From Nocardia inohanensis NBRC 100128 (GTDB lineage Bacteria > Actinomycetota > Actinomycetes > Mycobacteriales > Mycobacteriaceae), in assembly GCF_001612945.1 (NCBI RefSeq), contig NZ_BDBK01000016.1, forward strand, positions 372,001 through 436,000: a stretch of 64,000 nucleotides of DNA. The letters are read 5' to 3'. Every line of letters starts with the position of its first letter. Positions within the stretch are counted from its first letter, which is position 1. Both the position numbers and the translations under genes were made by a program. The notes below the pieces were generated by a model, which did not search any database, was not told the origin of the DNA, and was given only the letters and a program-made list of their open reading frames with translations. This document shows, one piece after another, positions 1 through 8,008 of this stretch.

Positions 1-816
1 TGGATCGCCAACAAGCTCAAGGCCATCGACTTCGCCGGCGGCACCGCGGTCCACATCAACGCCGGTATCGCCGGCCTGGTGCTGGCCATCGTCCTCGGCA
101 AGCGCAAGGGCTGGCCGCAGACCCCGATGCGCCCGCACAACCTGCCGTTCGTGATGCTCGGCGCGGGCCTGCTGTGGTTCGGCTGGTACGGCTTCAACGC
201 CGGTTCCGCGGTGGGCGCCAACGGCATCGCCGGTGCGACCTTCATCACCACCACCGTCGCCACCGGTGCGGCCATGCTCGCCTGGCTGCTGGTGGAGAAG
301 GTCCGTGACGGACACGCCACCTCGCTCGGCGCCGCCTCCGGTGTGGTCGCCGGTCTGGTCGCCATCACCCCCTCCTGCTCCTCGGTCAACGTCGTCGGCG
401 CGCTCGCCATCGGCGTCGTCGCCGGTGCGCTCTGCGCCCTGGCCGTCGGCCTGAAGTTCCGCTTCGGCTTCGACGATTCCCTGGATGTGGTCGGTGTGCA
501 CCTGGTCGGCGGTATCGCCGGCACCCTGATGGTCGGCCTGGTCGCCGCCCCCGAGGCCCCGGCCGCGGTCAAGGGTCTGTTCTACGGCGGCGGCTTCGAT
601 CAGCTGATCAAGCAGGCCGTGGGAGCCGGTGCGGTACTTGCCTTCTCGGGCATCGCGACGCTGATCATCGCGCTCGCCATCAAGTTCACCATCGGCCTCC
701 GCGCGGACGACGAAGCGGAGTTCGTGGGCATGGACGAGTCCGAGCACGCGGAATCGGCATACGATTTCGCTGCTGTGGGTGGTGCGGCGCGCACCGCCGC
801 CGTCAAGGAGGCATGA
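1..816 (+). CDS. amt: Ammonium transporter Amt (5' end outside window)
   Basis: This is the C-terminal 271 residues of an Amt/MEP/Rh channel that brings ammonium across the cytoplasmic membrane. The frame is open from base 1, so the start lies upstream. The DFAGGTAVHINAG signature is at residues 10-22 of the visible part, followed by several glycine/alanine-rich membrane helices, a PSCSSVNVVGALAIG stretch and a conserved DDSLDVVGVHLVGG segment. The charged tail is cytoplasmic in the family, where PII proteins dock. The stop is 3 bases before the PII gene, whose ribosome-binding site AAGGAGG lies inside the last amt codons, so the two are co-transcribed. Identification is secure; only the N-terminus is missing. 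Confidence 0.95.
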   Translation, partial: WIANKLKAIDFAGGTAVHINAGIAGLVLAIVLGKRKGWPQTPMRPHNLPFVMLGAGLLWFGWYGFNAGSAVGANGIAGATFITTTVATGAAMLAWLLVEKVRDGHATSLGAASGVVAGLVAITPSCSSVNVVGALAIGVVAGALCALAVGLKFRFGFDDSLDVVGVHLVGGIAGTLMVGLVAAPEAPAAVKGLFYGGGFDQLIKQAVGAGAVLAFSGIATLIIALAIKFTIGLRADDEAEFVGMDESEHAESAYDFAAVGGAARTAAVKEA

Positions 817-819
817 CGC

Positions 820-1158
820 ATGAAACTGGTTACTGCAATCGTCAAACCGTTCACGCTCGAGGACGTCAAGTCCGGGCTGGAGCAGGCGGGCGTGCTCGGC
901 ATGACCGTCAGCGAGGTCCAGGGTTACGGCCGCCAGAAGGGCCACACCGAGGTCTATCGCGGCGCCGAGTACTCGGTCGACTTCGTTCCCAAGGTCCGGG
1001 TCGAGGTGGTCGTGGACGACGCCTCCGTCGAGAAGGTCGTCGAGGTGATCGTCGAGGCGGCGCGCACCGGCAAGATCGGTGACGGCAAGGTCTGGGTCAC
1101 CCCGGTCGAGGGCGTGATCCGGGTTCGCACCGGCGAACGTGGGTCCGACGCCCTCTAA
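820..1158 (+). CDS. glnK: PII nitrogen signal protein GlnK/GlnB
   Basis: This 112-residue trimeric PII protein senses 2-oxoglutarate and ATP/ADP and gates Amt. The T-loop reads GRQKGHTEVYRGAEY with the modifiable tyrosine at residue 51. The B-loop region TGKIGDGKVWV and the C-terminal VIRVRTGERG also match the family. In actinobacteria Tyr51 is adenylylated by GlnD rather than uridylylated; that is family knowledge. AAGGAGG lies 7 bases before the ATG. The amt-glnK-glnD order is the standard actinobacterial nitrogen-control cluster. The symbol glnB is equally used for this gene. Confidence 0.95.
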   Translation: MKLVTAIVKPFTLEDVKSGLEQAGVLGMTVSEVQGYGRQKGHTEVYRGAEYSVDFVPKVRVEVVVDDASVEKVVEVIVEAARTGKIGDGKVWVTPVEGVIRVRTGERGSDAL

Positions 1159-1267
1159 AGAGGATCGATCGAGCGGCGGCCCCGCTCCCGCCGGACACGT
1201 CAGGACCGGTTGGGAGGGGGCCGCTTTCGATTCACCGATAAGTGCACATCGAAGGCAGAGGTGGGTT

Positions 1268-3736
1268 GTGGGTTTCCAGCAGGCGCGCGATGACAATGTC
1301 GCAAACGGCGCGAAAGTCTCCAACGGAGCTTCGGACCTGGTCCGGGCCCGCAACCAACTGCTCGAAGAGGCGGGTGGCATCGGCGGGAACGGGCGCGGCG
1401 CGCGCCTGGATACCGAAGCCTTACGACAGGCCATGGTGGATCTCTACGAATTGTGGCTCACCACCAAGGGGCACGAGGTCGGCATCACCGCCGACAGCGG
1501 CCTGGCCATCGTGGCGGTCGGCGGTCTGGGCCGCCGGGAAATGCTGCCCTACTCCGATCTGGATCTGGTGCTGCTCTACGACGACGTCGATCCGAAACGG
1601 GTCGCCGAGGTCGCCGATCAGCTCTGGTATCCGCTGTGGGACGCCCACATCAAGCTCGACCACAGTGTGCGCACGGTGCCACAGGCGCTGCGCGTCGCCG
1701 CGGACGATCTGACCGCCGCGCTGGGCATGCTCGAAGCCCGGCACATCGTGGGCGACGAAGGACTCAGCAATCTGCTGATCAGCGGGGTTCGGCGGGATTG
1801 GCGCACCGGGATCCGCTCCCGCTTCGACGCCCTGATCGCCCAGACCGAAACCCGGTGGCGGCGTAGCGGAGACGTCGCGCACCGCGCCGAACCCGATCTC
1901 AAGAACGGGCGCGGCGGACTGCGCGACATCCAGCTGTTGGATGCCCTCGCCATCGCACAACTGACCGACGCCATGCCGGGGCTCGGTCCGGATGTGCCCG
2001 GCGGCGGGCTGAAACTGGCGCATCGCCGCCTGCTGGATGTGCGCACCGAATCGCATCGGGTCGCGGGCCGGGCCCGGGACCAGTTGCGGGCACAGGACGC
2101 CGACGAGATCGGTGCCGCCCTGCGCCTCGGAGATCGGTTCGACCTGGCGCGCACGCTCAGCGACGCGGCGCGCACGGTCAGCTACTCCACCGACGTCGGT
2201 CTGCGGACCGCCGCCAACGCGCTGCCGCGGCGCGGGCTCGCGCGCTTGCGCCGCATGCCGGTACGCCGACCACTCGATGAGGGGGTGGTCGAGCACGCCG
2301 GTGAAGTGGTGCTCGCACGGGATGCCCGCCCGCAGCGCGACCCGGGGCTGATCCTGCGGGTGGCCGCGGCCTCGGCGCAGACCGGATTGCCCATGTCGGC
2401 AACGACTTTGAACCGGCTCTCCGAGGACGCGCCCGAGCTACGCGAGCCGTGGCCCAAGGACGCCCTCAACGACCTGCTGGTCCTGCTGGGCGCGGGCCGC
2501 GGCACCATCGACGCCATCGAAGCGCTGGACCGTACGGGGCTGTGGGGGCGGCTGTTCCCGGAATGGGGTGTGGTGCGCGATCTTCCGCCGCGCGACGCGA
2601 TGCACACCTGGACCGTGGATCGCCATCTCATGGAGACCGTGGCGCAGGCCAGCGCCCTGTCCACCCGGGTTTCGCGCCCGGATCTGCTGCTGCTGGGCGC
2701 GCTGCTGCACGATATCGGCAAGGGGCGCACCGAGGATCACAGTGTGGTCGGGGCGGAGCTGGCCGTCTCCATCGGCAAACGGCTCGGGCTCTGGCCCTCG
2801 GATGTGCGGACCCTGTCGATGATGGTCCGCCAGCACCTGCTGCTGCCCGACACCGCGACGCGCCGCGATATCGCCGATAACGACACCGTGAAAATGGTGG
2901 TGGAGGCCCTCGACGGCGATCCGCAATTGCTCGAACTGCTGCACGCGCTCGCCGAAGCCGATTCCCTCGCCACCGGGCCCGGTGTCTGGAACGATTGGAA
3001 GGCCTCGCTCATCGGAGATCTGGTGCGGCGCTGCCGGATCACCATGGCGGGCGACGAATTGCCCGAACCCGAACCGATTCCGGAGGATTTGCGCAAGCGC
3101 GCGGAAAACGGTGGCGTGCACGTGGAGTTGAAACCGGGGGAGGGGCGCTACAACCACGTGGTCACCATTGTCGCGCCGGACAATCCGGGTCTGCTCTCCG
3201 ATGCGGCCGGCGTGCTGGCGCTGCATTCGCTGCGCGTGCTCTCGGCGGATCTGGCGAGCGTGGGCGAATCCGCCATCGACACCTTCGTGGTCGCGCCGCG
3301 TTTCGGAAATCCGCCCGATCCGGGGCTGTTGCGCCAGGAATTGATCCGGGCCATCAATGGCGATCTGGATCTGGTTTCGGTGCTGGCGCGCAAGGAACGC
3401 GAACAGGGCGGCACCCAGCCCAGCCCGTTCGCGCAGGCCCAGCCGCGGGTGATCTGGTCCGAAACCACCGAACCCGGCCGGGTTTTGCTGGAATTGCGCG
3501 CCGAGGACCGGATCGGATTGCTGTCCCGGCTGGCCGCCGCGCTCGCCGAATCCGGCGCGAATGTGTGCTGGGCGAAAGTGGTCACGCTCGGCACGGCCGT
3601 CATGGACACTTTCTGCCTCGATCTCGGGGCCGCCGACACGCCGGAAAGGCGAGCGGAAATCGCGGCGGCGGTGTTGGCGGTGGTGCCTCCGCAACAACCG
3701 AAGAAAACGCCCGAATCGGACACCGAAAACGGATAG
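1268..3736 (+). CDS. glnD: [Protein-PII] nucleotidyltransferase GlnD
   Basis: This bifunctional enzyme modifies and demodifies PII according to nitrogen status. I place the start at GTG 1268 (822 residues), with an AGAGG element just upstream. The frame is open to 1139, but that would overlap glnK and add an atypical leader. The nucleotidyltransferase motif VGGLGRRE is near residues 84-91, with catalytic aspartates in YSDLDL (about 97 and 99). The HD hydrolase motif LLHDIGKG has His481/Asp482. Two ACT domains follow, from about residues 630 and 737. All key residues of both activities are visible, so it should be active in both directions. Confidence 0.93.
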   Translation: MGFQQARDDNVANGAKVSNGASDLVRARNQLLEEAGGIGGNGRGARLDTEALRQAMVDLYELWLTTKGHEVGITADSGLAIVAVGGLGRREMLPYSDLDLVLLYDDVDPKRVAEVADQLWYPLWDAHIKLDHSVRTVPQALRVAADDLTAALGMLEARHIVGDEGLSNLLISGVRRDWRTGIRSRFDALIAQTETRWRRSGDVAHRAEPDLKNGRGGLRDIQLLDALAIAQLTDAMPGLGPDVPGGGLKLAHRRLLDVRTESHRVAGRARDQLRAQDADEIGAALRLGDRFDLARTLSDAARTVSYSTDVGLRTAANALPRRGLARLRRMPVRRPLDEGVVEHAGEVVLARDARPQRDPGLILRVAAASAQTGLPMSATTLNRLSEDAPELREPWPKDALNDLLVLLGAGRGTIDAIEALDRTGLWGRLFPEWGVVRDLPPRDAMHTWTVDRHLMETVAQASALSTRVSRPDLLLLGALLHDIGKGRTEDHSVVGAELAVSIGKRLGLWPSDVRTLSMMVRQHLLLPDTATRRDIADNDTVKMVVEALDGDPQLLELLHALAEADSLATGPGVWNDWKASLIGDLVRRCRITMAGDELPEPEPIPEDLRKRAENGGVHVELKPGEGRYNHVVTIVAPDNPGLLSDAAGVLALHSLRVLSADLASVGESAIDTFVVAPRFGNPPDPGLLRQELIRAINGDLDLVSVLARKEREQGGTQPSPFAQAQPRVIWSETTEPGRVLLELRAEDRIGLLSRLAAALAESGANVCWAKVVTLGTAVMDTFCLDLGAADTPERRAEIAAAVLAVVPPQQPKKTPESDTENG

Positions 3737-3775
3737 ACCTCGGTTTTCTGAATGGTCGCCATGATGCTGGATTGG

Positions 3776-3798
3776 CTGGCAAACCGCACGTTTGCCAG
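3776..3798 (+). terminator. Hairpin terminator after glnD
   Basis: A perfect 9-bp stem (CTGGCAAAC / GTTTGCCAG) with a 5-base loop lies 39 bases after the glnD stop and is followed by TTAATCC. It is a likely intrinsic terminator for amt-glnK-glnD. Confidence 0.6.
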
Positions 3799-3839
3799 TT
3801 AATCCGATCGTTGCGAGCAATTTGCTGAAATACCGGTCG

Positions 3840-3855
3840 AGTGATCGGAGTCACA
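3840..3855. promoter_or_regulatory. Candidate Crp/GlxR-type operator
   Basis: AGTGATCGGAGTCACA has the half-sites GTGA and TCAC separated by 6 bases. It matches the Crp/GlxR consensus TGTGA-N6-TCACA at all but the first base. It lies 75 bases upstream of the next gene. A Crp-family regulator is inferred from the motif only. Confidence 0.4.
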
Positions 3856-3929
3856 CCCTAGTATTCGCGTTTGGGCCTGCACGGCCTGAAAAAACACCTG
3901 AGTTGTCGCGAGCACGAGGGGAGCAGTCG

Positions 3930-4241
3930 GTGGCAATCGAAGTCGTATCCGCGTCCATGATGACGAGCGATCTGACCCAGCACATCGCCCGCTGCGTCGG
4001 CGGCGACCGCTGGGTGGTGTCCTGGCTGCCCGGCCGCACCCTTTCCGGGCAGCAGGCGGTGACCGCCATGACCATCGCATCGAACGTCGCGGGCGCGCCG
4101 CCGACCGACATCGAATGGGCCGTATTGGACGGCCTGGCCCTCGAACTCGGGCTCACCGGACGGGAAGCCGTGTGGATGGTGCAGACCGAGCAACACGATC
4201 TCCGCCGCCCGGCCCCGCGGCCCGGTCCCCGCCTGGAATGA
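3930..4241 (+). CDS. Conserved small protein of unknown function
   Basis: This is a 103-residue soluble protein that I do not recognise. I chose GTG 3930 because GAGGGGA sits about 8 bases upstream; the frame is open further upstream to 3792, but those residues look non-coding. It begins MAIEVVSAS, contains a WVVSWLPGRTLS segment and ends in a Pro/Arg-rich tail. There is no signal peptide or membrane segment. Codon usage and third-position GC look coding. It stands alone between glnD and ffh with a possible Crp-type site upstream. No function is proposed. Confidence 0.65.
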   Translation: MAIEVVSASMMTSDLTQHIARCVGGDRWVVSWLPGRTLSGQQAVTAMTIASNVAGAPPTDIEWAVLDGLALELGLTGREAVWMVQTEQHDLRRPAPRPGPRLE

Positions 4242-4304
4242 GCGCGCCGAGCCGCTGGTGACGGTGGTCGGCGTCCCATCGGCTCGCGCGGCCCACTACC
4301 CTGG

Positions 4305-4330
4305 TATCTCGAGTGACGTCCCTCGAGATA
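4305..4330. promoter_or_regulatory. Perfect inverted repeat in the ffh leader
   Basis: TATCTCGAG and CTCGAGATA form a perfect 9-bp inverted repeat around the 8-base centre TGACGTCC. It ends immediately before the ffh ribosome-binding site CAGGAG (4331-4336). It could be an operator overlapping the promoter, or a leader hairpin adjoining the Shine-Dalgarno sequence. Confidence 0.5.
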
Positions 4331-4341
4331 CAGGAGCATCG

Positions 4342-5910
4342 GTGTTCGAATCCCTTTCCGACCGGTTGGCCGGTGCCCTCAAGGATCTGCGCGGCAAGGG
4401 ACGCCTGTCACCGGCGGATATCGATGCCACCGCCCGTGAGATCCGGCTCGCCCTGCTCGAAGCCGACGTGGCGCTGCCGGTGGTGCGCAGCTTCATCGCC
4501 CGCGTCAAGGAACGTGCCAAGGGCGCCGAGGTCTCCCAGGCGCTGAATCCGGCGCAGCAGGTCGTCAAGATCGTCAACGACGAACTGGTCACGATTCTCG
4601 GTGGCGAGACCCGGCGTCTGCGGTACGCCAAGAACCCGCCGACCGTCATCATGCTGGCCGGTCTCCAGGGTGCCGGTAAGACCACCCTCGCGGGCAAGCT
4701 CGCCAAATGGCTGAAGGGGCAAGGGCATACGCCCTTGCTCGTCGCCTGCGACCTCCAGCGGCCCGGCGCGGTCACCCAGCTCCAGGTGGTCGGTGAGCGC
4801 GCGGGCGTGCCCGTATTCGCCCCGCACCCCGGCACTTCCATCGGCGGCGGCGACAATCCGCTCGGCATCACCGCTTCCGATCCGGTCGACGTGGCGCGCT
4901 CGGGTATCGAAGAGGCCAAGCAGAAGCAGTACGACGTGGTCATCGTCGACACCGCCGGCCGCCTCGGCATCGACGCCGAACTGATGGCGCAGGCCGCGGG
5001 CATCCGCGATGCCGTCAACCCCGACGAGACCCTGTTCGTCCTCGACGCCATGATCGGCCAGGACGCGGTCTCCACCGCCGAAGCCTTCCGCGACGGCGTC
5101 GGCTTCACCGGTGTCGTGCTCACCAAGCTCGACGGCGACGCCCGCGGTGGTGCCGCGCTGTCGGTGCGTGAGATCACCGGCCAGCCCATCCTTTTCGCCT
5201 CCACCGGCGAGAAGCTGGAGGACTTCGACGTCTTCCACCCCGACCGTATGGCCTCGCGCATCCTGGGCATGGGCGACCTGCTCACCCTGATCGAGCAGGC
5301 CGAACAGGTCTACGACGCCAAGCAGGCCGAGGAGGCCGCCCGCAAGATCGGCTCCGGTGAGCTGACCCTGGAGGACTTCCTCGAGCAGATGCTGGCCATC
5401 CGCAAGATGGGCCCGATCGGCAACCTGCTCGGCATGCTGCCGGGCGCGGGGCAGATGAAGGACGTGCTCGCCCAGGTCGACGACAAGCAGCTGGACCGGG
5501 TACAGGCCATCATTCGCGGTATGACCCCGGCCGAGCGCGACAACCCGAAGATCATCAACGCGTCTCGCCGCCTGCGCATCGCCAATGGTTCCGGCGTCAG
5601 CGTCTCCGACGTCAACCAGCTGGTGGACCGCTTCTTCGAGGCCAAGAAGATGATGGGCATGATGAGCCGCCAGTTCGGCATGCCGGGCGCGCGCGCCAAC
5701 AAGGGCAAGGGCAAAGGCAAGAAGGGCAAGAAGGGCGGACGCGGTCCGACCCAGCCGAAGCTGCGCGGTGGTTTCCCGGGAATGCCCGGCCTGCCCGGTG
5801 GGATGCCCGCCGGTATGCCCGACATCTCCAACCTGCCCGCGGGCCTCAACGAACTGCCGCCGGGGCTGGAAGGTTTCGACCTCTCGAAGCTGAAGTTCCC
5901 CAAGCAGTAA
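4342..5910 (+). CDS. ffh: Signal recognition particle protein Ffh
   Basis: Ffh (522 residues) is the GTPase of the signal recognition particle. It binds 4.5S RNA and hydrophobic nascent chains and delivers ribosomes to FtsY at the membrane. GTG 4342 follows CAGGAG. The order is N domain, then G domain with P-loop GLQGAGKTT near residues 107-115, DTAGR near 203 and TKLDGDARGG near 262. A Met-rich M domain follows (KMMGMMSRQFGM). The C-terminus is a Lys/Gly-rich then Pro/Gly/Met-rich tail of about 75 residues, longer than in E. coli but common in actinobacteria. It appears monocistronic with a strong terminator. Confidence 0.96.
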   Translation: MFESLSDRLAGALKDLRGKGRLSPADIDATAREIRLALLEADVALPVVRSFIARVKERAKGAEVSQALNPAQQVVKIVNDELVTILGGETRRLRYAKNPPTVIMLAGLQGAGKTTLAGKLAKWLKGQGHTPLLVACDLQRPGAVTQLQVVGERAGVPVFAPHPGTSIGGGDNPLGITASDPVDVARSGIEEAKQKQYDVVIVDTAGRLGIDAELMAQAAGIRDAVNPDETLFVLDAMIGQDAVSTAEAFRDGVGFTGVVLTKLDGDARGGAALSVREITGQPILFASTGEKLEDFDVFHPDRMASRILGMGDLLTLIEQAEQVYDAKQAEEAARKIGSGELTLEDFLEQMLAIRKMGPIGNLLGMLPGAGQMKDVLAQVDDKQLDRVQAIIRGMTPAERDNPKIINASRRLRIANGSGVSVSDVNQLVDRFFEAKKMMGMMSRQFGMPGARANKGKGKGKKGKKGGRGPTQPKLRGGFPGMPGLPGGMPAGMPDISNLPAGLNELPPGLEGFDLSKLKFPKQ

Positions 5911-5924
5911 CGGATTTCGCGGTA

Positions 5925-5957
5925 TCAGGGGCGGCTCACGTGGTGAGGCGCCCCTGA
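5925..5957 (+). terminator. Terminator after ffh
   Basis: Two 15-base arms with one mismatch close on a 3-base GTG loop. The left arm begins TCAGGGGCG and the right arm ends CGCCCCTGA. It lies 15 bases after the ffh stop and has only a short T-containing tail, as is usual in high-GC actinobacteria. Confidence 0.75.
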
Positions 5958-6257
5958 TTCATTGCGGGCCAAGCGGATTCCCATCGCTGTGTGGGCGCAA
6001 CGGGGTGTAGACGACCATCCCCTTCGCGGGGCGAGCGGCACGCCGACTTCCTGGTCGGCTCCGCCATCCCGTGCGCATCACCCGGTAGGCCGCCACCGAC
6101 CGCGCTGCGGCGCGGACCCGCTGTTCATCCGGTGTCGCCGCCGGGCCGTTCGCCGAGCCGCCGGGCACGGACCGACCTCACGGTCCTCGGACGATGCCTC
6201 CGCCGCCGCCCCGGAACGGATCCCGCACGCGGCGGCGCGGAGTGCAATCATGGGGTT

Positions 6258-6935
6258 GTGGATGCGGCGCGGTCGGACGATCAGAGCGAGGGTGCCCCGG
6301 CGCCTCTCGAGCAGCGGATCGAGGAGCTGCGGCGGCGCGAGGTGGCGCTGACCCGCCGTGAGACCGCCGCCGACACTCGCGAACACTCCGCCGACCGCCG
6401 TGACGCCGACGCCGCCGCCCGCGAACGATCCGTCGACCGACGCGAAGCCTTCACCGACTCCCGGGAACAATTCGCCGATCGCCGGGAGGCGGCGGCCGAT
6501 GAGCGGGAGATAGATTTCGAAGTGCGCGAGACCTCCGCCGCCGCCCGCGAGCAGGTGGCCGACCGGCGGGAAGTGGCCGCCGACAGCCGTGAGCAGCTTG
6601 CCGATCGGCGGGAAGTGGCCGCTGACAGCCGCGAACAGCTCGCCGATCAGCGGGAAGACGATGCCGACGATCGCGAGGAACAGCTGGACGTGTGGGAGCG
6701 TTCCCTCGATCGAGGTGCCGGTCCGGAGGATCGCAGCACGCCGGCGTTCGAACAGGGCTCACCGGAATCGAAGGATTCGGCCCGCTCCACCGCAGCCGGC
6801 GCCGCCCGCCTCGACCGCAGCGCGGCCGCCCGCGCCCGCACCGCCGCGCGAAATCAGCGGCAGCAGAGCGAGATCGACCGCGCCGGTGCGGAAACCCTGC
6901 GGCACATTTCCCGCACCACTCCGCTGCCGGATTGA
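6258..6935 (+). CDS. Heptad-repeat coiled-coil protein
   Basis: This predicted 225-residue protein starts at GTG 6258; the open frame runs further upstream but loses codon character. From about residue 25 to 150 it is a near-continuous series of 7-residue units starting Arg-Glu, such as REQLADR, REVAADS and REHSADR. This predicts a long charged helical coiled coil. Two neighbouring 14-residue units are almost identical at DNA level (6569-6645). The rest is an acidic/Ser linker and a basic Arg/Ala-rich tail. There is no signal peptide, membrane helix or enzymatic domain. Similar RDxAA-type heptads occur in actinobacterial signalling proteins, but here no partner domain is fused. Function unknown. 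Confidence 0.7.
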   Translation: MDAARSDDQSEGAPAPLEQRIEELRRREVALTRRETAADTREHSADRRDADAAARERSVDRREAFTDSREQFADRREAAADEREIDFEVRETSAAAREQVADRREVAADSREQLADRREVAADSREQLADQREDDADDREEQLDVWERSLDRGAGPEDRSTPAFEQGSPESKDSARSTAAGAARLDRSAAARARTAARNQRQQSEIDRAGAETLRHISRTTPLPD

Positions 6936-7165
6936 TCGGGTGGCGCGCCCCGATTCCAGGTGATGACGCCGACGCTCGGAACGCGAGCTACTCGCCTGTC
7001 GTCCGGTGCCGGCGGTGAAACCCGCTGCCCATCGAGAACACGGCCGCGGGCATCGCCTGGTGAGTTTCCCTCGAACAGCGGATAGGCTGGGCCGCAGACG
7101 AATTCGTGTCGTCGCACCTCGAGTCCGTTGGATGAGAACAGCTTTCGGTGCTGTCGCGGTGTGAT

Positions 7166-7873
7166 TCAGGCCGGGTTGGGGCGGCGGCGCCGCCTGCCCT
7201 TGGCGATGGTCTCCGGGTCGAAATCGGGGGTGGACCAGGATTCGGCCAGGGCGATGCTGATTTCGCGGCCGGCGGTGACGTGGGCGAAGGCGCTCGCGGC
7301 GGCGTCTTCGGATCGGCCGGTGGCGATCAGTTCGTACATGGTCTCGTGTTCGGAGCGTTGCTCGGCGGCATCACGAGCATTGGTGAGGTGGAACAGCCAT
7401 TCGGTCAGTGCGTCCAGTGGGCGCATCTGAGCGCTGAGCAGCGGATTGCCGGCCAGCTCGACGATGGCGGCGTGGAACGCGGCATTGGCGGTGGCGATGC
7501 GTCGCAGATCGCCGGAGGCGGTGGCCGCGCGGGCGGCTTCCAGGGCGGTTCGCAACAGCGGCAGGGTTTCGGGTCCGGCTTTGGCGGCCGCCAGCCGGGC
7601 GGCCAGGGGTTCCAGGGCTTCGCGGACGTCGAACAGATCGCGGACGTCGGTGGGGGTGAAGGGGGCGACCAGCGCGCCCTTGCCGGGCACCAGCAGCACC
7701 AGGCGTTCGGCGGCCAGCATGCGGAGCGCTTCGCGTAACGGGATGCGGGAAACCTCCAGCTCGGCCGCGAGATCGCGTTCCACCAGGCGCTGGCCGGGAC
7801 GCAGTTCGACGCCGACGATGCGCTGCTTGATGGTCGTGTAGGCGTGATTGCGGAGGGACCCGGGTACCGGCAC
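7166..7873 (-). CDS. GntR-family (FadR/FCD subfamily) transcriptional regulator
   Basis: This 235-residue repressor-type protein has an N-terminal winged helix (TTIKQRIVGVELRPGQRL, then LEVSRIPLREALRML as the recognition region). Its C-terminal all-helical FCD ligand domain carries the usual Asp and His metal ligands (DVREALEPLAARLA, NAAFHAAIVELAGN). It starts at GTG 7873 with no clear ribosome-binding site. It is divergent from the amidohydrolase at 8009, sharing a 135-base intergenic region with a palindrome. By analogy with FCD proteins it probably senses a small carboxylate or substrate handled by that neighbour; this is inference. Confidence 0.88.
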   Translation of the reverse strand: MPVPGSLRNHAYTTIKQRIVGVELRPGQRLVERDLAAELEVSRIPLREALRMLAAERLVLLVPGKGALVAPFTPTDVRDLFDVREALEPLAARLAAAKAGPETLPLLRTALEAARAATASGDLRRIATANAAFHAAIVELAGNPLLSAQMRPLDALTEWLFHLTNARDAAEQRSEHETMYELIATGRSEDAAASAFAHVTAGREISIALAESWSTPDFDPETIAKGRRRRRPNPA

Positions 7874-7906
7874 AAGGATTCACAGTATCGCTCCACGCCA
7901 GCGGTT

Positions 7907-7920
7907 TTCCGGAACCGGAA
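7907..7920. promoter_or_regulatory. Palindrome between gntR and amidohydrolase
   Basis: TTCCGGAACCGGAA consists of 6-bp inverted arms around a 2-base centre, in the divergent intergenic region. It is a candidate operator for the adjacent GntR protein. Confidence 0.35.
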
Positions 7921-8008
7921 TATGCGCTGTCGCGCTGATCTTGCCGCGCCGGGGGCAGTAGCTTGGTGGGGGAACGCGGTGACGGCGTACGTGGCGAGGA
8001 GGCCGGAT

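Noticed and set aside
1139..1267. Upstream extension of glnD to 1139
   Set aside because: It would overlap glnK and add an Arg/Pro-rich leader; GTG 1268 with AGAGG upstream is better.
4343..4352. GTTCGAATCC resembles a tRNA T-loop near the ffh start
   Set aside because: It is the first codons of ffh, and no acceptor or anticodon stems can be formed around it.
6320..6720. Short direct repeats that could suggest a CRISPR array
   Set aside because: They are in-frame codons of a heptad-repeat protein with no unique spacers.
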